The notes under the pieces are model-generated. The model ran no database searches and was not told the DNA's origin. It worked only from the letters and a program-made list of their open reading frames with translations. Below, in pieces: positions 34,920 through 45,741 of a stretch of DNA of 64,000 nucleotides. The stretch lies in NCBI RefSeq assembly GCF_033473495.1, contig NC_088940.1, forward strand, positions 1,364,001 to 1,428,000, given 5' to 3'. The DNA comes from Cercospora beticola. Taxonomy: Eukaryota > Ascomycota > Dothideomycetes > Mycosphaerellales > Mycosphaerellaceae. Position 1 is the first letter of the stretch. The number at the start of each line of letters is the position of its first letter. A program made the translations under genes and the position numbers.

Positions 34920-36001
34920 TTGACACCTGCCAATTGGTTGCAGAAAGCAATCTATGAAGACGGCGCTGGATGCATCGGCTGTACTGTCTTTGGTGCAAGG
35001 TTCTCTCAGGAGACGTAACACCATGTTGTGGCCTCTTCACTTCCGGAGGATGAACAAGACGCTGGAACAGCTTTGGACCTCAAGACTACGTGCGATCAAT
35101 CGCGCATTGACTACTCTGACGACAGCAATGACCAAGCTCTACCGTGAGCATTATCTGCATTTCGAAAAAGCACGAAAGACAACGAAGATTATTGCGAGTT
35201 TGAAAGGAGATCCGCATCGACGGCACAACTTGGTGCTTTGGATCCTATGTCTCCACAGGCCGGCTCTCAGTCGATCACGTGTGGACTACAAGGCCGAAAT
35301 CCCGCACTCGTAGCAGACGACCAGTGACATTATTAAACTGAGTCGACATTGGCACAGAATTTGTGCATTCTGGATGCATCACGATAAGAGTCCACTGCTG
35401 ATGCATGTCTGGACTCTCACGACTAAAAGTGATTATGACCTCGATGTAAGAATAGCTGCAAGCAATCGGTCAGAAGGTATCAAGGAAGGAATTGGTACTC
35501 GAATCCAGAACATTCACAGAATAGAAAGAGAACACGCTGCACGTTTCACTTCTCAGAGACACGCTTTGTGTTGCAACACTCATGATGCAAAACAAAATAC
35601 TTTCTGATTTGGTACTGTCTCGAACGACAACTGACAAGACACAGCCAGCACATCACGATGCGAGCAACAATGCGATAACAAAACCAGGCTTCTACCCTCC
35701 TCGATCGGGCAAACCACATTGTTTGCTTCCACAGACTGCACGTTCTAGCGAGCTACCGAAAGCCATGTTTGCCAGCATACTCATCACAGGCTGTGTGCTT
35801 CAGTACCGAGACAGAAGCACAAGAAAGCACAGGTGTGCGTCTTATCTGCTTCCCAGACGCTTTCGTCCTCGTAGTGCGTATTACACAAGAGCGAACAGAC
35901 ATCAGATCAACCGAGAGTGGAACAGTATTCCTCAGGTTATTCAGCGATCGAGAAGCCGGTTTTCTCATCGCCAACAGCCTCCTTGGAATTCCAACAGAAG
36001 A
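34920..36001. other. Intergenic with an overlapping open frame, no clear gene
   Basis: About 1.1 kb. A frame from 35769 that lacks its own ATG encodes a surprisingly protein-like stretch (for example RLFSDREAGFLIANSLLG). It overlaps the next gene in another frame; see findings. Confidence 0.35.
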
Positions 36002-36577
36002 ATGGCGGATCAGAGAATGTCTCTACGCCGCCTTGCACGAGCTATTAGAAGACGGCTGCCTTTTCATCGTGCTCGCAGCTCACCAGTCCGTCCCGAACAA
36101 GCAGCACCACCTCAGCAGCCACCCAGACCAACCAACAACGAAGAGGAGGAACAAGAGGATACAACTCAGCGTCGCAACGCAATCGCGCCATCAGAGCAAG
36201 ACCGCCGCCCCATACCCTCCCCACCTTCCTCTTTCTATTCCATCACGAACTCATCACGTTCTCTCTCATCCCCTCCATCAGCAACAAGAGCAGCAAGTCT
36301 ATCTACTCCGTCACTCGTATCAATCCCATCGACATTGCCGACCCCAAGAACCGCAACGACCCCAACAAGCCCTACCTCGACAAACACTTCTCCTCCCGAC
36401 TCACCCGACCTCGAAGACGACATTCCTTCAACGTTGAGCTTAGTACATCTTCTCAATCCGTACATCAACGATCCATTTTTCAGGGACGATGGCCAATCGC
36501 GCCATCCTTCGATTCATGATGTGATCTTGATGTGCAGAGCTGGACATGCAGCGCAGGAGAGGAGAAGACGAGAATGA
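36002..36577 (+). CDS. Pro/Ser/Thr-rich basic protein, function unknown
   Basis: 191 residues from ATG 36002. The same frame is open from an ATG at 35582, but that upstream part looks non-coding. The N-terminus is very basic (RRLARAIRRRLPFHRARSS). A Glu-rich patch and a long Ser/Pro/Thr-rich disordered middle follow. A C-terminal block looks conserved: LSLVHLLNPYINDPFFRDDG and a charged end. I do not recognise it. Two frames are open across the region, so the assignment of the coding frame is moderately uncertain. Confidence 0.5.
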   Translation: MADQRMSLRRLARAIRRRLPFHRARSSPVRPEQAAPPQQPPRPTNNEEEEQEDTTQRRNAIAPSEQDRRPIPSPPSSFYSITNSSRSLSSPPSATRAASLSTPSLVSIPSTLPTPRTATTPTSPTSTNTSPPDSPDLEDDIPSTLSLVHLLNPYINDPFFRDDGQSRHPSIHDVILMCRAGHAAQERRRRE

Positions 36578-36869
36578 GAGGATATCTCTGATGAAGGGAA
36601 GGGAGAAGTGTGAACAGGAAGATGAAGCCGCGTTCAAAAGCGAACTTTGTGCGAAGAGATGACCTATGATGGCATGGAAGTAAATAGTTGCTCAGGCTTG
36701 AGCACTGAGGGCTAGTGCACGTCGGTGCCTTTCCGCGAAAGTTTCAGGTAGTCCCGCATAGTCTACGCCGTAAACTTTCGATCTCTCTTGAATACTGAAA
36801 GAAAAGCGCTAAATGGGTATCTCGTCTCTTACACTGCTTTGTCTTCATACATGCTCACCATCAGGCGTT
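36578..36869. other. Convergent 3' flanks
   Basis: A 292-bp interval between convergent genes. Nothing seen. Confidence 0.35.
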
Positions 36870-38741
36870 TCATTCTCCAGCTTTCTTCGATGGCGTCGAG
36901 CTCTTGCTTCCACTCCCACCACTCTTGTTTAGTAGACTTTGGAAGTACTCCTCCAACTTATCCACATCGAGCGGAGCCTTACTCTCCGGACTCTTCATAC
37001 CACTTCCAGGTGTCTCCTTACTACCGCTGGCATCAATTCTATTCCCGCCTGGCCCTCTTGGCTTAGGAGTGTGGGTTCTCGTGCTGGAAGGAGGACTCAT
37101 CGGGCCGTCACCATTATCTCTCGTCTGTGGTCGTTTGAGGGCGTTGATAGCTGCTTCAGCGGTAATCGTGTCGTAGCTCACACCACCTACGTTGAACGAC
37201 ACTTCGCCGAGTTCGCTCAGAGCGCCTGTAGATTCGCCTGCTGGAAGGCCCCCAACGCGAGTCGAGCTGCCTGATAGTCCTGTGTGAGATACGCCAGAAT
37301 TGTGCCCCTTCGACTCGCGTTCACGGTCTTGAGCTTCAAGCTGTTGGAGGTGCTCTCGCATTTCAGCCAAAAATCTCTGATCTGGTTTCGTGACCACTTC
37401 GATCTGGGGTGGCTTTGGCGCTTTGTGTGCTTGAGGATCGAGAACCCTTCTCTCATAAGACTGCACAGCAGATGGCAGCATCTTTGAAGGTGACATCGGC
37501 TCTGCCATGTCGTCGGCATCTTCGAGGACCGGAGAGCTTTCGTAGACCTCTGCGCCGCCGCTGGCTGCTTTCTCCCCTGATTTCGAATCCTCCGTTGGCG
37601 GTGAAGCCTGTGGTTTTGGAGGAGGTGGAGGCTGTAGATCGGCTAGCCACCCATTGACAATATCCTCAGGAGAGAAGGTCTCACTCAGAGTCCGAATGAA
37701 AGCAGGACTATCCCATCCAGCAGGAATCACAATGGCCATGCGATCCATAAATTCATGCTTGACAGCAAGCTCCTCCTTCTTCTCAGCAGCAGATCCGGAG
37801 CGGGTCCTCTTCGGGCTCAATGTGGCGAGATCTAGTCCGATCGAGTTGAAAACGACCTTTTGAGGTTCACTCAATGGACTGCCGGGTGGCTGTGGTGGTG
37901 CAGCAGACGTGGTGTATATCAGTGCACTTAGGGGGTGTAAAGGAAGTATCACGGTCCGTAAGCACTGGGAAACGTAGTCAAAGTCCTCCTCTTTGTATCC
38001 CTCTTTGAACAGCTCTTCTTGTGCCTCGGTATGCTGTGCTACCACCGTAATAGACAATTGAGCCTCTTTCAATATGTCCAGCGGGTCCGTTGCAGGTATC
38101 CCCGGTTGCAATAGTGCCTGGGCGAGTAATTGTAGCCAGCGTTTCAATTGTACTAAGAACTTCCAAGGCTCCTTCCAACTCAACAGTATGCACACTCCTG
38201 GTAGTCGAGGTCCCTCTGTGGTGGTGTCTTCGCTCTCGTTCTGCTCAGCGTCTGGTGATTCTCCCTCTGAATGCTTCTTGCCCTGCAACAGCCCTCTCAG
38301 TGTCCCGGCATATTCTTCCGTCGGCTCTGGCAATGTATGCACTTCCAGACGAGCGACTTCCTCCGACTCTGCTCCAAGGACCTGTACACCAGTCCCGCTC
38401 TGCTGTGGCGGAGAATACAGCGTCACATGCCCATAGCCATACGCGTACTTGTTGCTCAATCGCAGTTCTCCTTTCGGCTTTTGTTGCCGTTTATCCTGGT
38501 TCCTCGTCGGGGGTTGAGCAGGAGGCGGTCGAGCAAGACTTTGAATGAAGGAGCGTTGGTCGTCAGGCGATCCTCCACAGACAATTAGTTCCCGATGCTG
38601 CACGGCTTGTGTTCGATTCCTGGCTTGGGCGTCTCGGGTTTGGCGGAGGAGATTCGACCAGATGTCGGTACGCTGCTCTTTCTTGCGCTTCGGTTGTCGT
38701 TCGACCATCGACGTGGGACGAGACATTGTTGTGGTGGCCAT
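36870..38741 (-). CDS. Cytoplasmic dynein light intermediate chain
   Basis: An intronless 623-residue frame from Met at 38741. An in-frame ATG at 38810 would add 23 residues, but the 38741 start gives the usual short basic N-terminus before DIWSNLL. The protein links the dynein heavy chain to cargo adaptors in the minus-end-directed motor, which in hyphae drives nuclear and endosome movement. Family features are DIWSNLLRQ, ELIVCGGSPDDQRSFIQSL where animal proteins carry a P-loop, SNKYAYGYGHVTL, and the RMAIVIPAGWDSPAFIRTL block. A canonical Walker A lysine is absent. The C-terminal third is Pro/Ser/Gly-rich, as expected for the adaptor-binding tail, with one helix near MREHLQQLEAQD. Confidence 0.93.
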   Translation of the reverse strand: MATTTMSRPTSMVERQPKRKKEQRTDIWSNLLRQTRDAQARNRTQAVQHRELIVCGGSPDDQRSFIQSLARPPPAQPPTRNQDKRQQKPKGELRLSNKYAYGYGHVTLYSPPQQSGTGVQVLGAESEEVARLEVHTLPEPTEEYAGTLRGLLQGKKHSEGESPDAEQNESEDTTTEGPRLPGVCILLSWKEPWKFLVQLKRWLQLLAQALLQPGIPATDPLDILKEAQLSITVVAQHTEAQEELFKEGYKEEDFDYVSQCLRTVILPLHPLSALIYTTSAAPPQPPGSPLSEPQKVVFNSIGLDLATLSPKRTRSGSAAEKKEELAVKHEFMDRMAIVIPAGWDSPAFIRTLSETFSPEDIVNGWLADLQPPPPPKPQASPPTEDSKSGEKAASGGAEVYESSPVLEDADDMAEPMSPSKMLPSAVQSYERRVLDPQAHKAPKPPQIEVVTKPDQRFLAEMREHLQQLEAQDRERESKGHNSGVSHTGLSGSSTRVGGLPAGESTGALSELGEVSFNVGGVSYDTITAEAAINALKRPQTRDNGDGPMSPPSSTRTHTPKPRGPGGNRIDASGSKETPGSGMKSPESKAPLDVDKLEEYFQSLLNKSGGSGSKSSTPSKKAGE

Positions 38742-38922
38742 GCTGTGAGTTGGTAGTCTGTCTCGCCAACTTTCACGGGAAACGCGTGAGCTTGCCTGCC
38801 ACTTGCACATGTAAACGCGCCAGTCACGTGCAGCAACCGGCGAACTCGTTCACCTCCGTCCGACATCTCGAGGGACAGAGTATCGCATTGCTGCCACCAC
38901 ACCAGATAATTACACATCCACC
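38742..38922. promoter_or_regulatory. Short bidirectional promoter
   Basis: Only 181 bp separate the ATGs of the dynein light intermediate chain (minus) and mitochondrial S16 (plus). The two genes must share regulatory sequence here. The region includes CACGTG at 38824-38829. Confidence 0.45.
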
Positions 38923-39470
38923 ATGGTCCTCCGACTCCGTCTCGCGCGCGTCTCCACGCCCACAGGCGCAAAGCGCCATGCTCCCTTCTACAACATCGTC
39001 CTCGCCCAAGACAAGACCGCCCGCGACTCCAAACCCATGGAAGTCCTAGGCACATACGACCCCATACCCAAACTTCCTGTAGGCGCCGAACCTGGCCAAA
39101 AGAAACAAAAAGACATCAAAATCGACGTTAGCAGAGCAAAATACTGGTTGGGAGTCGGAGCGCAACCTAGTGATACGGTTTGGAGGTTATTGAGCATGGT
39201 AAGTCCTGATCCCAGACATCTTCCCTGTGGATTGCACATGAAAGCTAACTGTAGTAAAATATACAGATCGGTCTCCTCGAGCCACGATATCTGCCCTCAG
39301 GCCCTCAGACCCTCAAAGCCGCCCGCTTCCCAACACATTTACCAAGAGAAGATAGACAACAGCAACAACAAGATAATTTGGAACGTATAAGGAAACGCAT
39401 CGCGCCGTTCAGGTCAGGCAACGGACCAGTATCACAGGCAGTCGAGGATCTGAAGTCTTCAAGACAATAG
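38923..39470 (+). CDS. mrps16: Mitochondrial small-subunit ribosomal protein bS16m
   Basis: Exons 38923-39198 and 39267-39470 flank a 68-bp intron (GTAAGT...ATACAG), giving 159 residues. The S16 core is unmistakable: VLRLRLARVSTPTGAKRHAPF, YNIVLAQDKTARDSKPMEVLG, GTYDPIPK and then the helix with RAKYWLGVGAQPSDTVWRLL. The second exon supplies the IGLLEPRY continuation and a basic fungal-type tail. The protein binds small-subunit rRNA in the mitoribosome. No extended presequence is visible, which is common for S16. Confidence 0.95.
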
Positions 39471-40166
39471 TGGAAGAAGCTGCGCCAGCAAGCACCACCA
39501 GTCCTATGAACCCGAATGCGGTGTGAAGCGATAGAACGGGCCAAGGAGAGGAGGAAATTCCGTGAGAACAGGGCCAAACGCCCGCTTCTCCACGACATAG
39601 CAGCGCTCTTCTGGTGGAAGAGTTGGAGGTATGCCGAGAGCCGCAATGTACGATCATGCTCTGATCGAGTGCCTGCCAGAAATAATTGGTATTGGAGCAC
39701 AGGGAGGTCACAGCGAGCCAAGAATGAAAGGCAAAATATGCCGACGCAGGCTGCCAACTGCACAGGAAATTGTACATATCCGCATGAGCAACGTGTATGA
39801 GAGTGGAAAGCTGCAATGCACAACCACAGAGAGACCAACAAAACGCGAGCAAAATTGTCCTCGATCTGGAGTGGACAAATGACCAACATGTAAAATATAT
39901 TACTTTCTGCAGTACGGCAAACTAGCTAAGTGGGTACTCGTCTGGGTATTGCTGTCTTTTACATCCGCTATTCGCACTTGCTCGCCTCCAAACAACGCTC
40001 TCGAAAAGCCAAGATACATATGAAACAGGATCTGAAGTGGTATCTGTCTGCTGCAGAATAGTCTGTCCCGTCCGAAGTCGTGGAGGAGTGAAATCGCCAC
40101 GCCAGACGCTGGCAGACAAAGGTAATAGCGCAGTTATGCGGGGGAATCCACCATCTGTCCAGGCTT
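39471..40166. other. Convergent 3' region
   Basis: About 0.7 kb between S16 and the septin gene. Only antisense-type short frames, no supported gene. Confidence 0.4.
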
Positions 40167-41395
40167 CTAGTGCTGTGCGCCGGCGTCGGTCTCGTCATCC
40201 TCGTGGACGCTTGGCTGGATCGGAGTGTGTTCGCGTCCCATTCGGCTTTCGAGCTCCTTCAATTGCGATTCGCGAGCAAGCAGCTCTTGCCTCTTCTCGT
40301 TGATCTCACGCTGCACCTTGATCTCAATCTCACGCAGCTTCTCCTCTTCACGGCGCAGCTGCTCCTCCTTGAGACGGACAGATTGCGAGGCGAGTGACTG
40401 TGGGTCAAGGCTGTCGCTCTCAGTGGTGATGCCAGATGCCTCGTTGGCGCTCGCAACGCTCTTGGAAAGCTTCTCGGTACGGTAGTTCTCGTAGAGGAAG
40501 TCGTGTGTGATCTCCTTCAAATCCGCCAAGTGAGAGTGCAACAGGGCAGATCGAATCGCCAAAAAGTCGCTATGCTTGGGATTCTCCACCTCGACCACAC
40601 CCCATGGGTATTGACGAGCGCGTACACGACGTCCATCGATCTCAATCACATCCTCGGATCCAACGATGGCAAACGGCATCAGTCCCCGCAGCTCCGCGTT
40701 CTCCTCAACTGTGTCCTCATCGTCCTCTTCGATATCGTATGGGAAGTTGTAAACTGGAATGCGGTAGTGCTCGATGTCCTCCATGATCAGCTTTTTGCTC
40801 TCGGCGACCTCGTATTGTGTCAGCGAATCGGCCTTGCCGATCACGGGGATAACGTTGACGCGGGGACTGAGACGGCGCATGAGTTCGATGTCGAGCTCGC
40901 GAAGACCGTGACCTGAATCATTGTTAGCTTGCGCTACTGCAGAGCATGCTGGTTCGACACACCTGTGGGCTGGATGAAGTAGAGGAGCACGTGGACTCTG
41001 TTGTCGCGGAATCGAGGATTACGCTTGATTCTGCTCTCCTCAGCCAGAATGTCATCGTACTGCCTCTCCAAGAAAGACACTATCTCGTGGAAAGAAGCCT
41101 CGTTGTCGATGCTATCGCCAAAGCCGGGTGTATCAACGATGGTCAACGACACTCGGGTGCCTTCCTCATCCAGCTCCAATTCCACAGTCACAGGCTTGAT
41201 CTTGACGCCCTCCTCAATGTGCGCAGTAGTCGGGTCATCGGCATCCATGGGTTGCAGGACTTGCTTCCCGCACAGAGTGTTGACGAAGGTCGTTCGGCCT
41301 GTGCCGGAGGCACCACAGACCATCAGGCAGAACTGAATACCCTTCTTGACATTCTTCTTGCGGCGCAGCTTGATGTGGGAGGTGGAGGTAGACAT
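40167..41395 (-). CDS. aspA: Septin, Cdc11/AspA type
   Basis: Exons 41395-40963 and 40912-40167 on the minus strand flank a 50-bp intron (GTGTGT...TTCAG), giving 392 residues. Septins polymerise into filaments and rings at septa, hyphal tips and branch sites. The G1 loop is GASGTGRT at residues 28-35, with Arg in place of the usual Lys, as in the yeast Cdc11 lineage. G3 is DTPGFGDS from 88 and G4 is GKAD from 170. The basic N-terminal polybasic stretch (KLRRKKNVKKG), the YPWGVVEVEN septin-unique element and the C-terminal Glu/Arg coiled coil complete the family pattern. Cdc11-group membership rests on overall similarity to that sequence type, not an alignment. Confidence 0.93.
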
Positions 41396-42200
41396 GTTGG
41401 TGCTAGCGGGCGAGTTCGAGCGCCAGGAGGCTATCCTGAGCGGTTGTTCTCGGAGGAGCGAGAGGGATGTTCAGGAGGATGGAGCTGATAATGCCACTGT
41501 CAGCTACTGCATGGGATATGCAACGATGGAGAGCGCGGAGTTGCTCATGTGTTGGAATTGCGGTCGACGTGGCTCCACCGCCCTCCCCCGAATTGCGCGG
41601 CCATTGGATTTGGGAAACAACTCACATTTGCTCTCGCGACCGATGCGCAATGGCAAAACAGACGAATCCGAGTCAGACCGCTGGGCAGTGGTATGAGACA
41701 GCAGGAGACGATGTATGGAAGCAGACGAGCAAGCGAACGGGCAACTGCTGTGGACCGCGCGAGTGCTGGGGGGAGCAGGCAAAGGGAAGTCGCGCAAAGG
41801 GGGCTCGCACAGGGATCGCGCTTGGCAGCGGCGGGTGCTGCCGCCGCCATCCATTTTCGCGGTCTGGGGCAAGCACTAACAACTTCGTTTGTCCGTGCGT
41901 GCTTCACGCGTGCATGTGATGTCTTTCTTGTCCATCACCTGCAACTTCGTCTTCAACTTCAACTTCACCCTCCTTCGCCGCCATCCCAGATAAACGCCCG
42001 AGCGCGTCGACAACCACCTTGCCGTTGCCTGTCAAGATTGCCGTTCCGTGCCCGATTTGCCATCGACCCTGCCAAGATCCGCCGGACCTTGTCGATATGG
42101 CAAATAGTCTAACAGTTTGATACATAGGCCGCAAGCAAGCATTGCTGAAATCGAAGCTTCGGAAAGAGTCAAAACTCCAGAACACGTCGAAGAGCCCGCG
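41396..42200. promoter_or_regulatory. Divergent promoter region of septin and PROPPIN genes
   Basis: About 0.8 kb between opposing ATGs. 5' UTR introns are possible near 42097-42135, because a candidate splice acceptor precedes the PROPPIN start. No specific site was identified. Confidence 0.35.
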
Positions 42201-43763
42201 ATGAATACGCGTGAAGCTATCCAGCCGTCGAACACTCCGAATGTACTCTCCATCTCATACTCGACATCACGCAGGCGATTCGTGACTGGCCTAAGCGATG
42301 GCTTTCGCGCGTTCCGTACAGACAATTGCTTCTTCACACGCCGGGCGGACTCTCCGCCTCACGGTGCCACAGCGATTGTAGAAGCTCTGGACGACAGATG
42401 GTTTGCTTTCGTAGCCAAGAACAAGTCTCAGGACGCAAGTCCCAACATTTATGTGTGGTATGATGCCGTGCTCGGCCAGGAGACGAAGAGACACGATCTT
42501 CACGAGCCAATCAAAGGCTTGCGACTGGGGTACTCATGGTCGGCCGTCGTACTCAAAGAGAGAGCCATAGTGTTCATGTACCAGGAGCTGCAACACAAGG
42601 CACGCACACCAGCGCAAGGCGATGGCAGTGGCTCTGATCAGACTGAGGTGGTGCATGACGCTAAATTCGTTGCGCCGAACAAAGCGCACTCGCTCTACCG
42701 GACTTCAGCGAACCCGTACGGACTTGCAGCACTCTGCGACGACCTGCTAGTGCTACCTGCAGAAAGCACAGGGCAAGTACAACTAATCACATTGGCTGAG
42801 AAGGGTGCATGTCCAAAGCGGGTGCTTAAAGCACACAACTCCGCCCTCCGGTGCATGGCACTCTCGTCCGATGGTTCACTACTGGCAACCACAAGCGAGC
42901 AAGGGACGCTGATACGTGTCTGGAGCACAAAAACGACAGATCAACTGGCTGAATTCCGCCGTGGTATGGACCACTCAGTCATCTATAGCTTGGCGTTCAG
43001 CCCGGGCAACAGATTCGTGGCATCGACGAGTGACAAAGGCACGCTTCACGTCTTCGACCTGCACCCAAAGGATCCGGCAGAAGCTGCGAATACGGCACAA
43101 GAGCGTGAAGCTGAGCAGAAGAAACATCGTAAAGCTCCATCTTACGCTCACCATCGCCTGTCTGGAGGCACCGGCTTTGACCATGATTCACTCTCGGGCA
43201 TGTCTGGAGGTCTAGCATCTCCGGCGCCATCCACCGCCATTGGCGGAGGTCCCGGAACTGGCTATCATGGCAGTGTTCAGGAATATTATGGCCTTCGGGC
43301 TCCACCAACATCGGCTTCGCCTCCTGCACGAGATGCCGCCGTCTCGGCAATGGCAGCTCTCAAGCTCAGCCCATTTATGCCAAGAGCAGTCCGCGACGTA
43401 CGCAGTGTTGCTTCCGCACCATTCTACACTGGCACAGATCCGCCGCACTGGCAAGGAGGTCCAGAGCATATCTGGACAGTCACACCAAACGGCACGAAAA
43501 AGCGCGTCACGAACCCGGTGTTGCCTCTTCCAAATGACCCGAGTGGGCGACCACCAAAGGGAATATTGGCTTTCCAGCCTGCCGCTGAAGGCCACAACGA
43601 CGATAATGGTGTTTCCTTGTACGTGATCGGTGGAGGAAGTGACGCTCGCTGGGAGCTGTTTGACCTGCTGCCGATGGCACCCAGCGAGTCGAATCCAGGA
43701 GGCGGATGGGCCTTGTTGAACAAAGGATTCAGAAGATACCTCACACGTCAGTTTGCGGACTGA
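42201..43763 (+). CDS. hsv2: PROPPIN WD-repeat protein, Hsv2-like (Atg18 family)
   Basis: One exon, 520 residues from ATG 42201. The frame is open 28 codons upstream but lacks an ATG there. PROPPINs are seven-bladed propellers that bind PtdIns3P and PtdIns(3,5)P2 and act in autophagy and vacuole or endosome function. The phosphoinositide-binding FRRG motif is present in LAEFRRGMDHS at residues 252-255. Blade sequences such as ALSSDGSLLATTSEQGTLIRVW and SLAFSPGNRFVASTSDKGTLHVFD flank it. The N-terminus beginning MNTREAI resembles fungal Hsv2 more than Atg18. A Gly/Ser/Pro-rich insertion at about residues 300-400 makes it longer than yeast Hsv2. Confidence 0.9.
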   Translation: MNTREAIQPSNTPNVLSISYSTSRRRFVTGLSDGFRAFRTDNCFFTRRADSPPHGATAIVEALDDRWFAFVAKNKSQDASPNIYVWYDAVLGQETKRHDLHEPIKGLRLGYSWSAVVLKERAIVFMYQELQHKARTPAQGDGSGSDQTEVVHDAKFVAPNKAHSLYRTSANPYGLAALCDDLLVLPAESTGQVQLITLAEKGACPKRVLKAHNSALRCMALSSDGSLLATTSEQGTLIRVWSTKTTDQLAEFRRGMDHSVIYSLAFSPGNRFVASTSDKGTLHVFDLHPKDPAEAANTAQEREAEQKKHRKAPSYAHHRLSGGTGFDHDSLSGMSGGLASPAPSTAIGGGPGTGYHGSVQEYYGLRAPPTSASPPARDAAVSAMAALKLSPFMPRAVRDVRSVASAPFYTGTDPPHWQGGPEHIWTVTPNGTKKRVTNPVLPLPNDPSGRPPKGILAFQPAAEGHNDDNGVSLYVIGGGSDARWELFDLLPMAPSESNPGGGWALLNKGFRRYLTRQFAD

Positions 43764-44183
43764 TGGAGTGATGACGGATGACGGATTACGAATTACGGAT
43801 TACGAATCATGGATGGCGCATGACGGATGACTTGGAGAAGACCTTTTCAGCGATGGTGTTCTGGAGTCGGAGACACGGTTCTCTTATGCATTGGCATTGG
43901 GCCGGAGTACCACCGAAACATGTCCATAAAGTTGAAACGCGCGAGATCTGCTGGTGCTGAAATATGGGTACGGGCGCTCTACGCAAGACAGTCGTAGAGT
44001 CTGGACCACAGTTCCCGCATCATCCGTATGAACTGTTGCGTCCCCTATAAGGGAGCCTTTCGTCCTTTGGCACTTTCTCTTCTTGAACATACCTCCAAAA
44101 TTGTTTCCTGGTGAAACTATTGACTACGTTCCTTAGATTCTGTTCCTTCCTGTCACATCCTGCAACCCATTCAGAACATCGAA
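43764..44183. other. Intergenic with a short tandem repeat and a TATA-like box
   Basis: The first 60 bp are a small repeat (listed separately). A TATA-like CCTATAAGG occurs at 44044-44052, about 130 bp before the ATG of the secreted protein. Confidence 0.35.
43771..43830. repeat. Short tandem repeat with GACGGAT and GGATTACGAAT units
   Basis: GGATTACGAAT occurs at 43783-43793 and again at 43797-43807. TGACGGATGAC-type units occur on both sides. It lies immediately downstream of the PROPPIN stop codon. Confidence 0.6.
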
Positions 44184-44737
44184 ATGCAATTCACTATCGT
44201 CACAGCTCTGGCGGCCACACTGGCATGTACCGTCACAGCAACCCTTGACCCGGCTCTTTCCCACTCTGAAGGACAACGCCCAACAAAATACAACTGCGAT
44301 GCCACCAAGAAGTCAATAGCAATCCAAGCCGCTGAGTGCTCTCACAACACGCGTACCCACGAAAAACAGACGTTCGCTGTCTTCGTTATTGATCATCAGT
44401 ATGATGACAACCATGGGTAAGCTGTCCCTGCTGCATGCGCTCGACTTCATACTCGAGTCATTACTCGAGATGCTACTCACCAGTGCCTTGTCTGTAACAC
44501 CTGCTCACACTTCCTAGTGCTCCATACGGCAATTGCTCCGCATACACTTGCGAGCCTCCCGCGACGCCTGGACAAATGAAGGATGATGTGAACTACTGGA
44601 CGTTCTTCTGGGAGGAAGGGTATGGCGCTGAGCCTGGCGAGGGGGTAGGATGTATCAAGGATCCGAACACTGGAGAGTGTGGGTGTGAGGATAGCAAGGA
44701 TGGAAAGTTTACCGCAGGCAAGACCGATTGCGTGTGA
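44184..44737 (+). CDS. Secreted cysteine-rich protein (effector candidate)
   Basis: Exons 44184-44416 and 44518-44737 flank a 101-bp intron (GTAAGC...TCCTAG), giving 150 residues. A signal peptide is clear (MQFTIVTALAATLACTVTA, cleavage likely after residue 19-20). The mature part carries eight cysteines, at 38, 52, 84, 89, 123, 132, 134 and 149; six come from the second exon. The C-terminal half has ECGCED and is rich in Gly, Asp and Glu. No known family is recognised. Secreted size, even cysteine number and absence of a membrane anchor suit an apoplastic effector, but nothing here proves a role in infection. Without the intron the frame ends after residue 78, so the splice is needed. A TATA-like box lies about 130 bp upstream. 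Confidence 0.75.
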
Positions 44738-45741
44738 GCGAGTTGTGGTAGGACGTTTATGGCAATGTGTAGGAGAATGCAAGCTTGTGGAGATCGAGAG
44801 TCTGGTGTACACACTGCAGTATCTTGCTATGTTTCGCTGCTATCCTACTTGCTGGTCACGAGAGGTTGACATGCCGTCGAACGACCGGAACAATAGGGTT
44901 GTGGCGAGAAAATGTTCGTCGGCCTTGGTCGTTGTGGGTATCAAGTGAAAGTCCTGTCTCCCAAGCCATCTACCGCGCATTGAACGAACGAGACCTTCAG
45001 CGGAACCGCCAACCCAGAGTCCGAGTTGTCAGCACTGAGAAAATAGTGAATTTGCAGGAGATGGCATGAAGATCTGGCGTGAATTCGTGAAACCAATCCC
45101 TGCTCTTCAGCCACATCATCATCGCTCGCCCGCGTCCGCGTGTTCGGCACACCCGCCCGGACTCGTTCAGTGCGACAACTCTCACACAAGCACAGCCTCC
45201 TTCAATTGCGCAACAGAGAATTCTAGCCCAGTCACAGCCTGAACATAATCGCGCAACATCAAAACTCCGCTGGCCCGCGAGAACACGACACAGGGACTCC
45301 GAAGGAACTTGTGCGACGTCGCCGAGGCCAGAGACAAGACCGATCAAGCAACGCGCCGAGACACAACCTGCAGCTGCGCGAGGCTTAGTCTATAAAACGA
45401 CCCTGGAAGCCAGGAAGTACCGGAGGATACCACTTTGCACTGCCGAGTTTGCGTTGCTCGACGAAGCGACAAGAATAGAGTGGCTTTGCTATCGTCACGA
45501 GAGGGAAGGAACATCATAAGCTGCTGGCCGGCCGTACACAAGGACATCATTCTGAGTTGACGCAACACAACAAGAGCTTGAAAACAGGACAGACATTGCA
45601 GGTGGGAGAGGAAGAACGAGCGTGGCTTCTGGGCACCACATACTTGAGTGTACACGCGGACAACCGATGGTGACACTCATCTCGCGGTAGCACGTCGCTC
45701 TGCTTGACACAATCGCATCCAAGCGGCCGGGAAAATCGAAA
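44738..45741. other. Intergenic, no gene supported
   Basis: About 1 kb upstream of the Ost-alpha-like gene. Several antisense frames exist without coding character. Confidence 0.4.

Noticed and set aside
34954..35313. 119-codon frame just downstream of GH76
   Set aside because: No motif; overlaps the probable 3' UTR of GH76 and its composition is not convincing.
40951..40965. GGTTCGACACACC resembling a tRNA T-loop
   Set aside because: It sits in the septin intron and lacks the other tRNA arms.
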